A stretch of 64,000 nucleotides of DNA from Ignavibacteriaceae bacterium (lineage in GTDB: Bacteria > Bacteroidota > Ignavibacteria > Ignavibacteriales > Ignavibacteriaceae), in assembly GCA_014860115.1 (NCBI GenBank), contig JACZKK010000206.1, positions 25,440 through 89,439 on the forward strand. The letters are read 5' to 3'. Positions 8,726-17,650 of this stretch are shown piece by piece (position 1 is the stretch's first letter; each line of letters starts with the position of its first letter). A program made the translations under genes and the position numbers. The notes under the pieces were generated by a model. The model was not told the origin of the DNA and did no database searches. It was given only the letters and a program-made list of their open reading frames with translations.

Positions 8726-10084
8726 ATGATTGAATTTCTTCCACTCGGAGGTGCCGGTGAAATTGGTGCTAACTGTTACTACCTCAATATTAATGAAGTA
8801 GGTATTATTCTCGACTGCGGAATGCACCCGCAACTAACAGGACTGAATTCTCTGCCTAAGTTTGAGCTGCTTGAAGATAAACCAACTGACTATGTTTTAA
8901 TTTCACACGCACACCAAGATCATTTGAATGCGCTGCCTTTTCTGATAAAAAAATTTCCTCATATAAAAATTATTACTACGCCTCAAACAAGGGCTGTGGC
9001 TGAGTTAACACTTCATAATGCTATATCAATATTAAAAAGACAGATTGATGAAAGTGAGTTTGAAATCTATTCGCGGGATGAAGTTGATCTTCTTATAAAG
9101 TCAATTAACTATAAATCTTGTAATGAAAAATTTGTACTTAGCTCGCTAAATAGTGATCAGGAAATAGAAGCTGAGTTTTTTGATGCAGGACATATTATTG
9201 GTTCGGCTGGGATACTGTTACGCATTAATGGACAGAAAATATTTTTCACAGGAGATATTAATCTATTTTCTCAAACGATATTATCTGGTGCTGATCTGCC
9301 TGAAGAAAAAATTGACATACTAATAACTGAAACAACTTACGGGGCAACTGATTCCTCAGTAATCAACAATTGGGAGAAAGAAGTTGATAGATTTTCATCA
9401 GCAATTAATAAAGTAATTAATAATGGCGGTTCTGTTCTCATTCCGGTTTTTGCGCTTGGTAAACTTCAGGAGATGCTTGCTACAATCTGGCTGCAAATGC
9501 AAAGAAATAAAATTACAAACGTTGATATTTATACCGGCGGAATTGGAAACAAAATAAACAGAATATATGATTACAATCGTTACGTTGTTAACAGAAATGA
9601 GAAGGAGCTTGTGATTTCTGACATCCCGCAAAAAAGCTTGAATGAGTTGAAAGACTTCGATGAGCTCTTTAAATTTCCTAGCATTGTTCTTGCCTCAAGC
9701 GGAATGATGGTCGAATCCACTAACTCATTTATGCTGGCGAAAAGGTGGTTTCATAAAAAAGATTCTGCGATTTTTACTGTCGGTTATATGGATCCGTCAA
9801 CTCCCGGAAGTATAATTTCAAAAGCAGGAAGAGGAGATAAAATTCAGCTAACAGAAAGAGATAGGAAAGTTGAAATTAGGTGCGAAATAAAAAACTTTCG
9901 GTTCTCAGCTCACTCAAAACGTGAGGAAATAATATCTCTTGTCAATAAACTAAACCCCGAGATTATTATCCTTGTTCACGGAGATAAAGAAGCAATTGAT
10001 TGGGTTGGAGCTTCTGTTATCAAACAATTCCCGGATAAAAAAGTATTCGCGGCAGTTAACTATAAGTCGATTTTATTTGATTAA
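8726..10084 (+). CDS. MBL-fold beta-CASP ribonuclease/RNA-processing enzyme
   Basis: This 452-residue protein starts with the metallo-beta-lactamase fold. H61-A-H63-Q-D65-H66 binds zinc, as do the later His in DAGHIIGSAG and the Asp in FTGDINLF. The beta-CASP insert follows (TETTYG, PVFALGKLQEML, LASSGMM, GYMDPSTPGS) and then a C-terminal FSAHSKREEI and VHGDKEA. This architecture is shared by CPSF-73-like and bacterial/archaeal RNA exo- or endonucleases acting on single-stranded RNA. The N-terminus (LGGAGEIGANCYYL) also fits that family. The substrate is unknown. There is no evident Shine-Dalgarno site. Confidence 0.88.
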   Translation: MIEFLPLGGAGEIGANCYYLNINEVGIILDCGMHPQLTGLNSLPKFELLEDKPTDYVLISHAHQDHLNALPFLIKKFPHIKIITTPQTRAVAELTLHNAISILKRQIDESEFEIYSRDEVDLLIKSINYKSCNEKFVLSSLNSDQEIEAEFFDAGHIIGSAGILLRINGQKIFFTGDINLFSQTILSGADLPEEKIDILITETTYGATDSSVINNWEKEVDRFSSAINKVINNGGSVLIPVFALGKLQEMLATIWLQMQRNKITNVDIYTGGIGNKINRIYDYNRYVVNRNEKELVISDIPQKSLNELKDFDELFKFPSIVLASSGMMVESTNSFMLAKRWFHKKDSAIFTVGYMDPSTPGSIISKAGRGDKIQLTERDRKVEIRCEIKNFRFSAHSKREEIISLVNKLNPEIIILVHGDKEAIDWVGASVIKQFPDKKVFAAVNYKSILFD

Positions 10085-10285
10085 TAGCAAGAACTATTGA
10101 TATATTGAACTAAGTAATTTTTCATTTTTTCAAACGAGGGGTACTCTTGAAACCTCTTTCAAAACAATCTCGCTTCTCATCAAATCTGAAGCTCATCGAT
10201 AGAGAATTTATATCGATAAGAATGTTTGCAACAGTCAGGTCAATCCATTATTCATTGAATTATAACTAAAATCAAAGGAGTAAAA

Positions 10286-11596
10286 ATGTCTGGATTAAAA
10301 GAAAAACTCGGAAAGAAAATTGAGGAATGGCGTCCTCGGACAACACGGCTTATTAAAGAATTCGGCAATGTAAAAGTTGACGAAGTAGATATTGGACAAA
10401 TTATTGGCGGGGCAAGAGATATTAAAAGTTTGGTTACTGATATTTCTTATCTCGATCCGTTTGAAGGAATTCGTTTCAGAGGATTAACAATTCCCGAAGT
10501 AATGGAAAAACTACCGAAGGTACCCGGCGGAGAAATGCCTTATGTGGAAGGTTTCTTCCATTTTCTGTTGACAGGAGATATTCCTTCTGAAGCCGATGTA
10601 AAAGAGGTTGCAGAGGAATTCAAAAAAAGAAGTGCTATTCCGAAATATGTATTTGATATTCTGAAAACTATGCCAACGGACTCTCATCCGATGGTAATGT
10701 TTTCAACAGCGATTCTTGCTATGCAGCGGGAGTCAGAATTTGTTAAACAATATAATTCGGGTAAACTCAAGAAGAACGATTACTGGGTTCCAACGCTTGA
10801 GGATGGATTACAGCTTCTTGCAAAGATACCAGGCATCGCGGCTTTCATCTACAGATTAAAATACAAGAACGGACAGATAATTGAGTCCGATCCAAAGATG
10901 GATCTTGGCGGAAACTTTGCTCATATGATGGGTATCGCTAAACCTTATGATGATGTTGCAAGAATGTACTTCATTTTACACAGCGACCACGAAAGTGGAA
11001 ACGTAAGTGCACACACAGGACATCTTGTAGCAAGCGCATTATCTGATATGTACTACTCAATTTCTGCAATGACAAACGGACTTGCCGGTCCATTGCACGG
11101 ACTCGCTAACCAGGAAGTTTTAAGCTGGCTGCAGGGAGTCTATGATAAGATGGGCGGAAAAATTCCAACCGAAGAAGAGATGAAACAATTTGTTTGGGAT
11201 ACACTAAAAGGTGGTCAGGTTATTCCAGGTTTTGGACACGCTGTCTTAAGAAAAACCGATCCACGTTATATGGCTCAACGTGAATTCTGTCTTAAGCATT
11301 TACCAAAAGATCCATTATTTATTTACGTTGATCTTTTGTTCAAAGTAGTTCCACCAATATTGCTTGAACAGGGTAAAGCAAAGAATCCGTGGCCGAATGT
11401 TGATGCACAATCCGGTGTTATCCAATGGTACTATGGATTGAAGGAATATGACTTCTACACAGTTCTGTTTGCTGTTGGAAGAGCACTCGGTGTTGTTGCT
11501 AACATAATTTGGGATCGTGGACTTGGTTATCCGATTGAAAGACCGAAGTCAGTGACAACTGCAATGCTTGAAGAAGCTGCAGGGATAAAGAAATAA
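10286..11596 (+). CDS. gltA: Citrate synthase, eukaryotic/mitochondrial type
   Basis: This 436-residue enzyme condenses oxaloacetate and acetyl-CoA in the TCA cycle. It belongs to the mitochondrial-like subgroup rather than the E. coli GltA type. Catalytic and substrate residues are visible: H235 in HSDHESGNVSAHT, H271 in GPLHGLANQE, H318 in GFGHAVLRKTDPR and D373 in NVDAQSG. Numbering almost coincides with the pig enzyme. Mitochondrial-type citrate synthases are scattered in Bacteroidota and relatives. AAGGAG lies six bases before the ATG. The gene is followed by a palindromic repeat and a strong terminator, so it is probably monocistronic. The 200 bases upstream hold no gene. Confidence 0.95.
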   Translation: MSGLKEKLGKKIEEWRPRTTRLIKEFGNVKVDEVDIGQIIGGARDIKSLVTDISYLDPFEGIRFRGLTIPEVMEKLPKVPGGEMPYVEGFFHFLLTGDIPSEADVKEVAEEFKKRSAIPKYVFDILKTMPTDSHPMVMFSTAILAMQRESEFVKQYNSGKLKKNDYWVPTLEDGLQLLAKIPGIAAFIYRLKYKNGQIIESDPKMDLGGNFAHMMGIAKPYDDVARMYFILHSDHESGNVSAHTGHLVASALSDMYYSISAMTNGLAGPLHGLANQEVLSWLQGVYDKMGGKIPTEEEMKQFVWDTLKGGQVIPGFGHAVLRKTDPRYMAQREFCLKHLPKDPLFIYVDLLFKVVPPILLEQGKAKNPWPNVDAQSGVIQWYYGLKEYDFYTVLFAVGRALGVVANIIWDRGLGYPIERPKSVTTAMLEEAAGIKK

Positions 11597-11609
11597 AATT
11601 TCATTCTTT

Positions 11610-11636
11610 GTAGCACAGATTAATAATCTGTGCTAC
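11610..11636. repeat. Dispersed palindrome, copy 2 (GTAGCACAGATT / AATCTGTGCTAC)
   Basis: A perfect 12-bp inverted repeat with loop AAT, 13 bases after the citrate synthase stop. It differs from copy 1 at matched stem positions (C-G replaced by T-A), so pairing is conserved. A separate terminator follows 15 bases later, so this element is not needed simply for termination here. Confidence 0.8.
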
Positions 11637-11650
11637 AGTTTAAAATATAA

Positions 11651-11680
11651 ATGCCATCCTGGTTGGATGGCATTTTTTTC
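11651..11680 (+). terminator. Rho-independent terminator after citrate synthase
   Basis: Stem ATGCCATCC / GGATGGCAT with a five-base loop, followed by seven T. The left flank is A/T-rich, so it may also work weakly for the convergent DUF1501 gene on the minus strand. Confidence 0.9.
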
Positions 11681-11697
11681 AATCAACTTAAATTCGA

Positions 11698-13224
11698 TTA
11701 CTTTATCAACATCATCTTAATCGTCTTGCTGGAAACACCTACATCAAGCCGTGCAAAATAAACTCCGCTCGAATAACTCCTGCCATCAAACTGAACATCA
11801 TAGCTGCCAATGTCCTGGTAACCATTTACAAGTGTTGCAATTTGATCCCCTGCAGCTGAAAATACTTCAAGCTTAACTGACTGTGGAACTCTCAGATAAT
11901 AGCTGATTGTTGTTGAGGGATTAAAGGGATTCGGATAATTCTGCTCAAGTTGAAAAGCTGAAGGTCCTGTTAGTGAACCAGCCTTTTCCGAGATTAGTGG
12001 TAATGTTTCAAAATCTTTCATAAGTACATCAGGCATTCTTTCAACTGGCATTCCCAATTGCTGAGTCAATAAAGTAGCGTATAGCTGTCTGAAATCATAT
12101 TTGTACTTTATATCTCCACTGTTATCAAGATCAGTAAGATCCGGATTGTTTCCGTAGACTCCTCCGTAAACATTTCTGCCAATAATAAAAAGTGGTGCTG
12201 CAGTTCCGTGATCTGTTCCTGCACTTCCATTTTGATTAAGGCGTCTTCCGAATTCTGAGAATGTCATCAGCACAACCCTGTCAGCAATTCCCAATAATTT
12301 AAGATCAGTCTGAAAAGCTTCGATAGCCTGTGCAACGGTTGTAAGCAAGTTAGAGTGACTGTTTGCCTGGTTTGCATGAGTATCAAAACCTCCGATAGAT
12401 GTCAGATACACCGGTGTTTCAAGTCCGCCGGCCACCAATTCAGCAACTATAGCAAGCTGCCTTGCCAACCGTGTGTTCGGATAAGTTGCTTTATTTTCTA
12501 CCAGGTCTGCTTTTTCTTTTATTACTTGTGCATACCGGATTGAAAGAGCAGCCACTTCCTTAATATATTTTAATTGATTGCCTGCAACTGTATCCGGAGG
12601 AGGATCGTTATCTGCCGTGCTGCCATTTATCAACTGGTAAAACTGATTCGGACTTTCAAATGAAATTCCCATCGAGCCCTGGCAGGTACATTCTAGCAAA
12701 GCAGATTGTGTTGATCCTATCTGAATTGCCATTGGATGTTCAGTGTTGATCGGATTATGATCAGGTAAAACTTTTGCGAGATACCTTCCAACCCATCCGT
12801 CGTCAATGACAACATTTGAATCAGATGCACTCAGCCAGATATCAGTCGATCTGAAATGCGATCTGTTTGGACTTTCATATCCAACATTCTGAACAACGGC
12901 CATCATCCCATCATCATACAATGATTTTAATGGCTGCAATGATGGGTGCATACCGGTAAGATAATTTAGCTTAACAGCATCTTCCTTTTTTATTCCAAGA
13001 GATGGACGCTTATTATAATATATACTATCTTCAAATGGTATAATTGTATTAAGTCCGTCATTACCTCCGCTTAGCTGTAGTAATACTATTACTTTTCCAT
13101 TGATTGCCTGGATATTCAGGAATGATCTTGAGAATGCTCTTATTGGAATATTACCTAAAGCCATTGAAACCGTGCCAGCGCCGGCTACTAATCCTAAATT
13201 TCGTAAAAATGATCTTCTGTCCAT
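11698..13224 (-). CDS. DUF1501 family exported protein with T9SS sorting domain
   Basis: The 508-residue product opens with a twin-arginine signal (MDRRSFLRNLGLVAGAG) and carries a DUF1501 (sulfatase/phosphatase-like alkaline phosphatase superfamily) domain: LLQLSGGNDGLNTIIPF, HPSL and FSEFGRRLNQNGSAGTDHG. It ends in a T9SS domain (NYPNPFNPSTTISYY, VYFARLDVG, TIKMMLIK). Its gene lies 15 bases after the DUF1800 gene, the usual partner. The pair is widespread in Planctomycetes, Bacteroidota and Ignavibacteria, but its biochemical role is not established. The protein probably reaches the cell surface through Tat then T9SS. Confidence 0.9.
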   Translation of the reverse strand: MDRRSFLRNLGLVAGAGTVSMALGNIPIRAFSRSFLNIQAINGKVIVLLQLSGGNDGLNTIIPFEDSIYYNKRPSLGIKKEDAVKLNYLTGMHPSLQPLKSLYDDGMMAVVQNVGYESPNRSHFRSTDIWLSASDSNVVIDDGWVGRYLAKVLPDHNPINTEHPMAIQIGSTQSALLECTCQGSMGISFESPNQFYQLINGSTADNDPPPDTVAGNQLKYIKEVAALSIRYAQVIKEKADLVENKATYPNTRLARQLAIVAELVAGGLETPVYLTSIGGFDTHANQANSHSNLLTTVAQAIEAFQTDLKLLGIADRVVLMTFSEFGRRLNQNGSAGTDHGTAAPLFIIGRNVYGGVYGNNPDLTDLDNSGDIKYKYDFRQLYATLLTQQLGMPVERMPDVLMKDFETLPLISEKAGSLTGPSAFQLEQNYPNPFNPSTTISYYLRVPQSVKLEVFSAAGDQIATLVNGYQDIGSYDVQFDGRSYSSGVYFARLDVGVSSKTIKMMLIK

Positions 13225-13239
13225 AATTTCTCTTTCTGA

Positions 13240-14616
13240 TTATGAAAGTTGATATTCTGATAATCTCATTAATGCTTTAAAGAACATCTTTAACCTGTTC
13301 TCAGCCTGAGGATCAGCAGTTGACCAATCATAGACTTCAGCACCATCGAGTAAAGTATTTAGTAAATATTCCTTCCTGTTTTCACTTAACGGATACTGAA
13401 GGAATATTTTTGAAATGTCATTAATCAGTTGAACTGCATCTTCGGCACTGGGAAAAGTTCGTGCATATTCAACAAGATTCAATTGAAATGTTAAATCTCC
13501 TCCACCGGGCTTTTTGCCATTTATTACGGCATCGGTAAAAATATTTCTTGAGGGAAGTGTTGTTGTGTTAATCCAGATTTTATCTCCGTCCCAGCCGCTA
13601 ACATTCGGCGGTGCAAATAGTTCCTGCTTTAATTGAGTTGCAACTGTGCGCATATAAACATAATCCGGTGTCGCTACATTGAATTGTCTCATCGTTCCAA
13701 TCATTAACTCAACGGGACTCTTTATTTTAGCTCCTCTTACTTCATTTGTATGGAACATAACCGATTTCAATAAAGTGGATAAGACGGGTTTAATCTCATA
13801 GTTATTCTCTCTTAATATTTGAGCCATAGTTTCAATACTTGGTTCGTCGTGAGCAACATGCATAAATTCATTATATAACTCCCTGCAGAAAAATGTAGCC
13901 GTGGCGGGTTGAGTAAAAATTATATCAACAATATCATTGTAAATGAAATTACCAGTCTGCCCTAAAAATGTTTTAGTTCCGTCATCAAAACGACCTGCGT
14001 TAAAGTAAGAGGTAATCCCATCTACCTGCCAGCCTGTTAAAGCTCTCGCTCCTTCCTGAATATCCTGCTCAGTATAGTTTCCAATACCAAGCGTGAATAA
14101 TTCCATAAGTTCTCTCGCATAATTTTCATTTGGGTCACCTTTCCTGTTCCTTGTTCCGTCTAGATAAATAAGCATTGCTGGATCAATCGTAATAGCTTTT
14201 GTTAGATTGATAAGATTTCCCATTGCATAGTCACGGAATAATTTATTCTGCCAGTACATCCTTTGTGCCAGACCAACTTTTGAAACTTCACTTACGTAGT
14301 GATTATGCCAAAACAAAACCATCTTTTCACGAAGAGAATAACCTTGTGTAACCATTAGATTATACCACCAGTAAATCATTTCTCTGGTTCGTTCAGTATT
14401 GTTTTCGTTAGTTGGATCGTTTACCCAAAAACCGGGCTGTGGCGGTTCAGGTTGATCGGCAAGAAGGAAGTTATCTACAAAATTATCCAGCGAATGAGAT
14501 AACGCAAATTCAACATCCTGTTTGTTGTATCCAAAAAGTGTTCTTGCCAGAATGTGCCGTGCGGCTTCTTCATCCCAAACATTTATCTTGTTAAAATTGT
14601 TCGCGTTTTCTATCAT
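13240..14616 (-). CDS. DUF1800 family protein
   Basis: This 458-residue protein shows the DUF1800 pattern: AARHILARTLFG near the N-terminus, REKMVLFWHNHYVSEVSKV, YLDGTRNRKGDPNENYARELMELFTLG, ARALTGWQV and PPNVSGWDG. (The long central stretch is quoted only as the RELMELFTLG core where it is most diagnostic.) No clear N-terminal signal peptide is present with this start, which is unusual beside a Tat/T9SS-exported partner; a start further upstream is not available in frame. A GCGAGG precedes the ATG. It heads the operon with DUF1501; function unknown. Confidence 0.88.
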   Translation of the reverse strand: MIENANNFNKINVWDEEAARHILARTLFGYNKQDVEFALSHSLDNFVDNFLLADQPEPPQPGFWVNDPTNENNTERTREMIYWWYNLMVTQGYSLREKMVLFWHNHYVSEVSKVGLAQRMYWQNKLFRDYAMGNLINLTKAITIDPAMLIYLDGTRNRKGDPNENYARELMELFTLGIGNYTEQDIQEGARALTGWQVDGITSYFNAGRFDDGTKTFLGQTGNFIYNDIVDIIFTQPATATFFCRELYNEFMHVAHDEPSIETMAQILRENNYEIKPVLSTLLKSVMFHTNEVRGAKIKSPVELMIGTMRQFNVATPDYVYMRTVATQLKQELFAPPNVSGWDGDKIWINTTTLPSRNIFTDAVINGKKPGGGDLTFQLNLVEYARTFPSAEDAVQLINDISKIFLQYPLSENRKEYLLNTLLDGAEVYDWSTADPQAENRLKMFFKALMRLSEYQLS

Positions 14617-15144
14617 AGTGCCTCGCTTAGTTTGATTAGAAATTTCTTTGGTAGCGCTAAGATATCTTTAAATAGTATGCCAAAAACTAACATTTGATAT
14701 TTCGCAACTATCCAATTTCCAGTAATTATTATAAGCTATTTGCTTGTAAATATTTAGCCATTAATGAACAAATTACCGGGTCTAATATAGCGTCAATAAT
14801 TGTGTCGCTCCTGAATAAAATGTCGCTTAAAATGACGCAGTTTGGTTAGAAGGTAATTAGAATTTATCAGAGAAGACAGTGAGTCAGGAGGACTAAGTTC
14901 TTTTTATAAAATTTTGTCGTGAAATAGTAGGATCGTGTGATACTTATCAAAAAGAAACAATTGCTCATCTTGTAATATTACAGGCACATTATAAAAAATT
15001 AAATAGAGTATAGAGAAGTTTTTCACTCCTATATTACATGCGAATTGATTAATTTTATACTTAATGTTTTTCATAAAAATTATGAACAAAATCTACTTCC
15101 CATTACCAATCTGTCCATGCAAACAAATCAAATGTGAGTTACTG
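14617..15144. other. Gene-free stretch between divergent DUF1800 and TolC operons
   Basis: About 530 AT-rich bases. It must contain the promoters of both divergent operons. Near 14802-14842 the heptamer TGTCGCT occurs twice (GTGTCGCTCC and ATGTCGCTTA) followed by ATGACGC, which could be an operator but is too short to assert. No small gene or RNA is recognised. Confidence 0.5.
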
Positions 15145-16563
15145 ATGAAAAAGTGTTTATCATTTATATCCATAATTATTTTTTTGCTTCCGGGAATTAT
15201 ATCTGCTCAGTCACAAACTTTAACTCTTGATGAGGCAATCCAGATAGCCTTAGAAAACAATACTGATATAAAAGTTGCCAAAATGAGCACAGATAAATCC
15301 CGTGCGGCAGTCAGAGAAGCCTTTGGTTATGCAATGCCAAGCCTCGATCTTTCGGCTGACTTCTCTCATTTTCTAAAAAAACCAAAAATGGCTTTCCCTG
15401 ATTTTGGCGCTCTACTTACCAACGCAACTTACAGCATATTGTTTGATGAGAATGTAATACCAAGAGATGAGAGTAAATATGTACCTGTAGAAAACACGCT
15501 TCAATCCTTCGCCCTTAATAATGCTTATACAGCTTCTTTAACGTTAACCCAGGTGCTTTTTAACTCGGCTGTATTCAGAGGTATTGGTGCCTCACAGATT
15601 TATTACGATTTATCACTAGCTGAATTGCGTAATACCATCAGCAAAACAAAGCTTAATGTTGAAAGAGCTTTTTACGGAACGCTGCTCACAAAAGAATTGC
15701 TATCGATAACACAAGCCAGCTATGAGAACGCAAAAGAAAATTTCAGAAATGTAAATGCATTATTTGAGCAGGGGTTCGTTTCGGATTTTGACAGACTTCA
15801 GGCAGAAGTACGTGTTGAAAACATTCGTCCGGTTTTGCTGCAGATGGAAAATATGCTCACCACAACACTTAATGATTTGAAGCTCGTACTTGGTGTTGAC
15901 CAGTTTCTTGAAATTGATGTGAAAGGCGAGATAGTTTATAATCCTGAAATCTTACCGAGTGAAGACGATATCATTGATTATGCCCTAACCAATAACTTTG
16001 GTCTTCAAAGTATGAAATTAAAAATGAATCTCGATGAAGAATTTATTCAACTTGATGTATCTGAATACTGGCCCTCGTTAGCTGCATTCGGAAACTTCAG
16101 TTATGCGGGTACTTCAGACGATTGGAATTTTCAGAATTACAATGCTACTACGGTCGGGCTTAGTTTATCTATGAATTTATGGCAGGGCAACAGAACAAAA
16201 AACCGTGTTGAACAATCAACAATATCATATAAACAAACAGAAGAGCAGTACACACTTTTAAAAGAATATGTAGTCAACCAGGTCAAAGCAAAATATCTGG
16301 AGCTGAAACGCGTTCAAAGTCTCGTTGAAGCCCAGCAGAAAAATGTAAGCCTTGCAGAGCGTGCTTATGAACTTTCAACGGTAAGATATAAAGAAGGAAC
16401 AGGCAATCAGCTTGAAGTACAAAATCAAGATGTTGCTCTCAGGCAGGCAAGGATAAACAAGCTTCAGTCTGTGCATAGTTATATAGTAACTAAATACGAA
16501 CTTGAACAGCTAATGGGTAAAATAAATCAGGAATATATCGACCCATATATGCCGAAAGAATAA
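15145..16563 (+). CDS. TolC-family outer-membrane efflux channel
   Basis: The mature protein has a signal peptide (FISIIIFLLPGIISAQS) and two TolC/OEP repeats with their helices: LTLDEAIQIALENNTDIKVA at the start and a C-terminal ELSTVRYKEGTGNQLEVQNQD. The frame is open from an ATG at 15064, but that would place 27 unrelated residues before the signal peptide, so the ATG at 15145 (472 residues) is preferred. It forms the trimeric outer-membrane exit duct and is the first gene of a complete tripartite efflux operon, with the adaptor 33 bases downstream and the RND pump after that. Confidence 0.9.
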   Translation: MKKCLSFISIIIFLLPGIISAQSQTLTLDEAIQIALENNTDIKVAKMSTDKSRAAVREAFGYAMPSLDLSADFSHFLKKPKMAFPDFGALLTNATYSILFDENVIPRDESKYVPVENTLQSFALNNAYTASLTLTQVLFNSAVFRGIGASQIYYDLSLAELRNTISKTKLNVERAFYGTLLTKELLSITQASYENAKENFRNVNALFEQGFVSDFDRLQAEVRVENIRPVLLQMENMLTTTLNDLKLVLGVDQFLEIDVKGEIVYNPEILPSEDDIIDYALTNNFGLQSMKLKMNLDEEFIQLDVSEYWPSLAAFGNFSYAGTSDDWNFQNYNATTVGLSLSMNLWQGNRTKNRVEQSTISYKQTEEQYTLLKEYVVNQVKAKYLELKRVQSLVEAQQKNVSLAERAYELSTVRYKEGTGNQLEVQNQDVALRQARINKLQSVHSYIVTKYELEQLMGKINQEYIDPYMPKE

Positions 16564-16596
16564 AATTAAACGAACTCATCAGGAGTATTAACTAAA

Positions 16597-17640
16597 ATGA
16601 AGTTACAAATGAAAAACTTAAAGTCTCTGGTAATTCTTCCAATATTATTTTTTGCATTGCTTAATGGATGCGGTGGTGATGAAGAACAAGCAAAGAGCAT
16701 GGATCAAATCCAGCAGGAAGAAGGAGTGCCGGTTCAAGTGAAAACGGTAGAATACAAACCATTTGAAAAATATATGAACTACTTCGCAAAACTTGCCGGA
16801 GTAAAAGAGGCAACCAAAGGGGCTGCATTCGGTGGAAAGATTGAAAAGATAAATTATAGTGTGGGTGATTATGTTGAAGAAGGACAGGTCGTAGTGGAAT
16901 TTCCTTACGATGATCCCGGTTCACTTTATGAAACTGCAGCCGCAACTTATGAAAACTCAAAGAGAACTTACGAAAGATCAAAAGTACTTTTAGATGCCGG
17001 GGAAATAGCACAGGCAAACTTCGATGGTGTTGAAGCACAGTACCTGGTTCACAAAAGAAACTACGAACTTGCGCGCAAGCTTATTTTTATAGAAGCTCCT
17101 TTCAGCGGAACGCTGGTGGATGTAAAAGTTAATGTTGGTGATAACGTAAATAAAGATGCTCCATTATTTACCATTGCCCAGCTTCACAAAATGAGAGCAA
17201 AAATATGGGTTACAGAAAAAGAAATTGGTGAGATAAAGCAAGGAATGGAAGCAGAGATGGAGTTCGGCGGAAAAGTTTTTAAGGGAAAAATCGCTGAAGT
17301 CTCTATGGCAGTCGATCCTTACAAGCAGGCAATCTTCGCAGAAGTAGAATTTGATAACTCAAAAAAGGAATTAAAAAGTGGTGCAACAGTTGAGATAAAA
17401 GTTCTTATCTACAAGAACCCAAAAGCGATCACCATTCCCCGCAATATTGTAATGTCAGATGAAAACGGTCAGTATGTTTTTGTTGAAAAAGATAGCAAAG
17501 CTGAAAAAAGATACATCTCGAATGGTCAGGATAGCGGAATATTATATGAAATCTCAAATGGCTTGCAGGTTGGAGATAAATTAGTAACTCACGGTGCCTC
17601 TCAGTTAACAGATGGTGCAAAAGTAAAAGTGATTCAATAA
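16597..17640 (+). CDS. RND efflux periplasmic adaptor (membrane fusion) lipoprotein
   Basis: This 347-residue protein has a lipoprotein signal (ILPILFFALLNGC, Cys at about residue 25). A lipoyl-like half (GGKIEKINYSVGDYVEEGQVV and, after a helical hairpin, APFSGTLVDVKVNVGDNV; cited by their cores KINYSVGDYVEEG and GTLVDVKVNVGD) and beta-barrel strands follow. Length and order fit HlyD/AcrA-type adaptors that bridge the inner-membrane pump to TolC. AGGAG lies 11 bases before the ATG. It ends 10 bases before the pump gene. Confidence 0.92.
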   Translation: MKLQMKNLKSLVILPILFFALLNGCGGDEEQAKSMDQIQQEEGVPVQVKTVEYKPFEKYMNYFAKLAGVKEATKGAAFGGKIEKINYSVGDYVEEGQVVVEFPYDDPGSLYETAAATYENSKRTYERSKVLLDAGEIAQANFDGVEAQYLVHKRNYELARKLIFIEAPFSGTLVDVKVNVGDNVNKDAPLFTIAQLHKMRAKIWVTEKEIGEIKQGMEAEMEFGGKVFKGKIAEVSMAVDPYKQAIFAEVEFDNSKKELKSGATVEIKVLIYKNPKAITIPRNIVMSDENGQYVFVEKDSKAEKRYISNGQDSGILYEISNGLQVGDKLVTHGASQLTDGAKVKVIQ

Positions 17641-17650
17641 GGAATACAAA

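Noticed and set aside
11651..11680. Terminator as part of the dispersed palindrome family
   Set aside because: Its stem (ATGCCATCC) is unrelated to the GTAGCACAGATT palindrome; it is an ordinary terminator.
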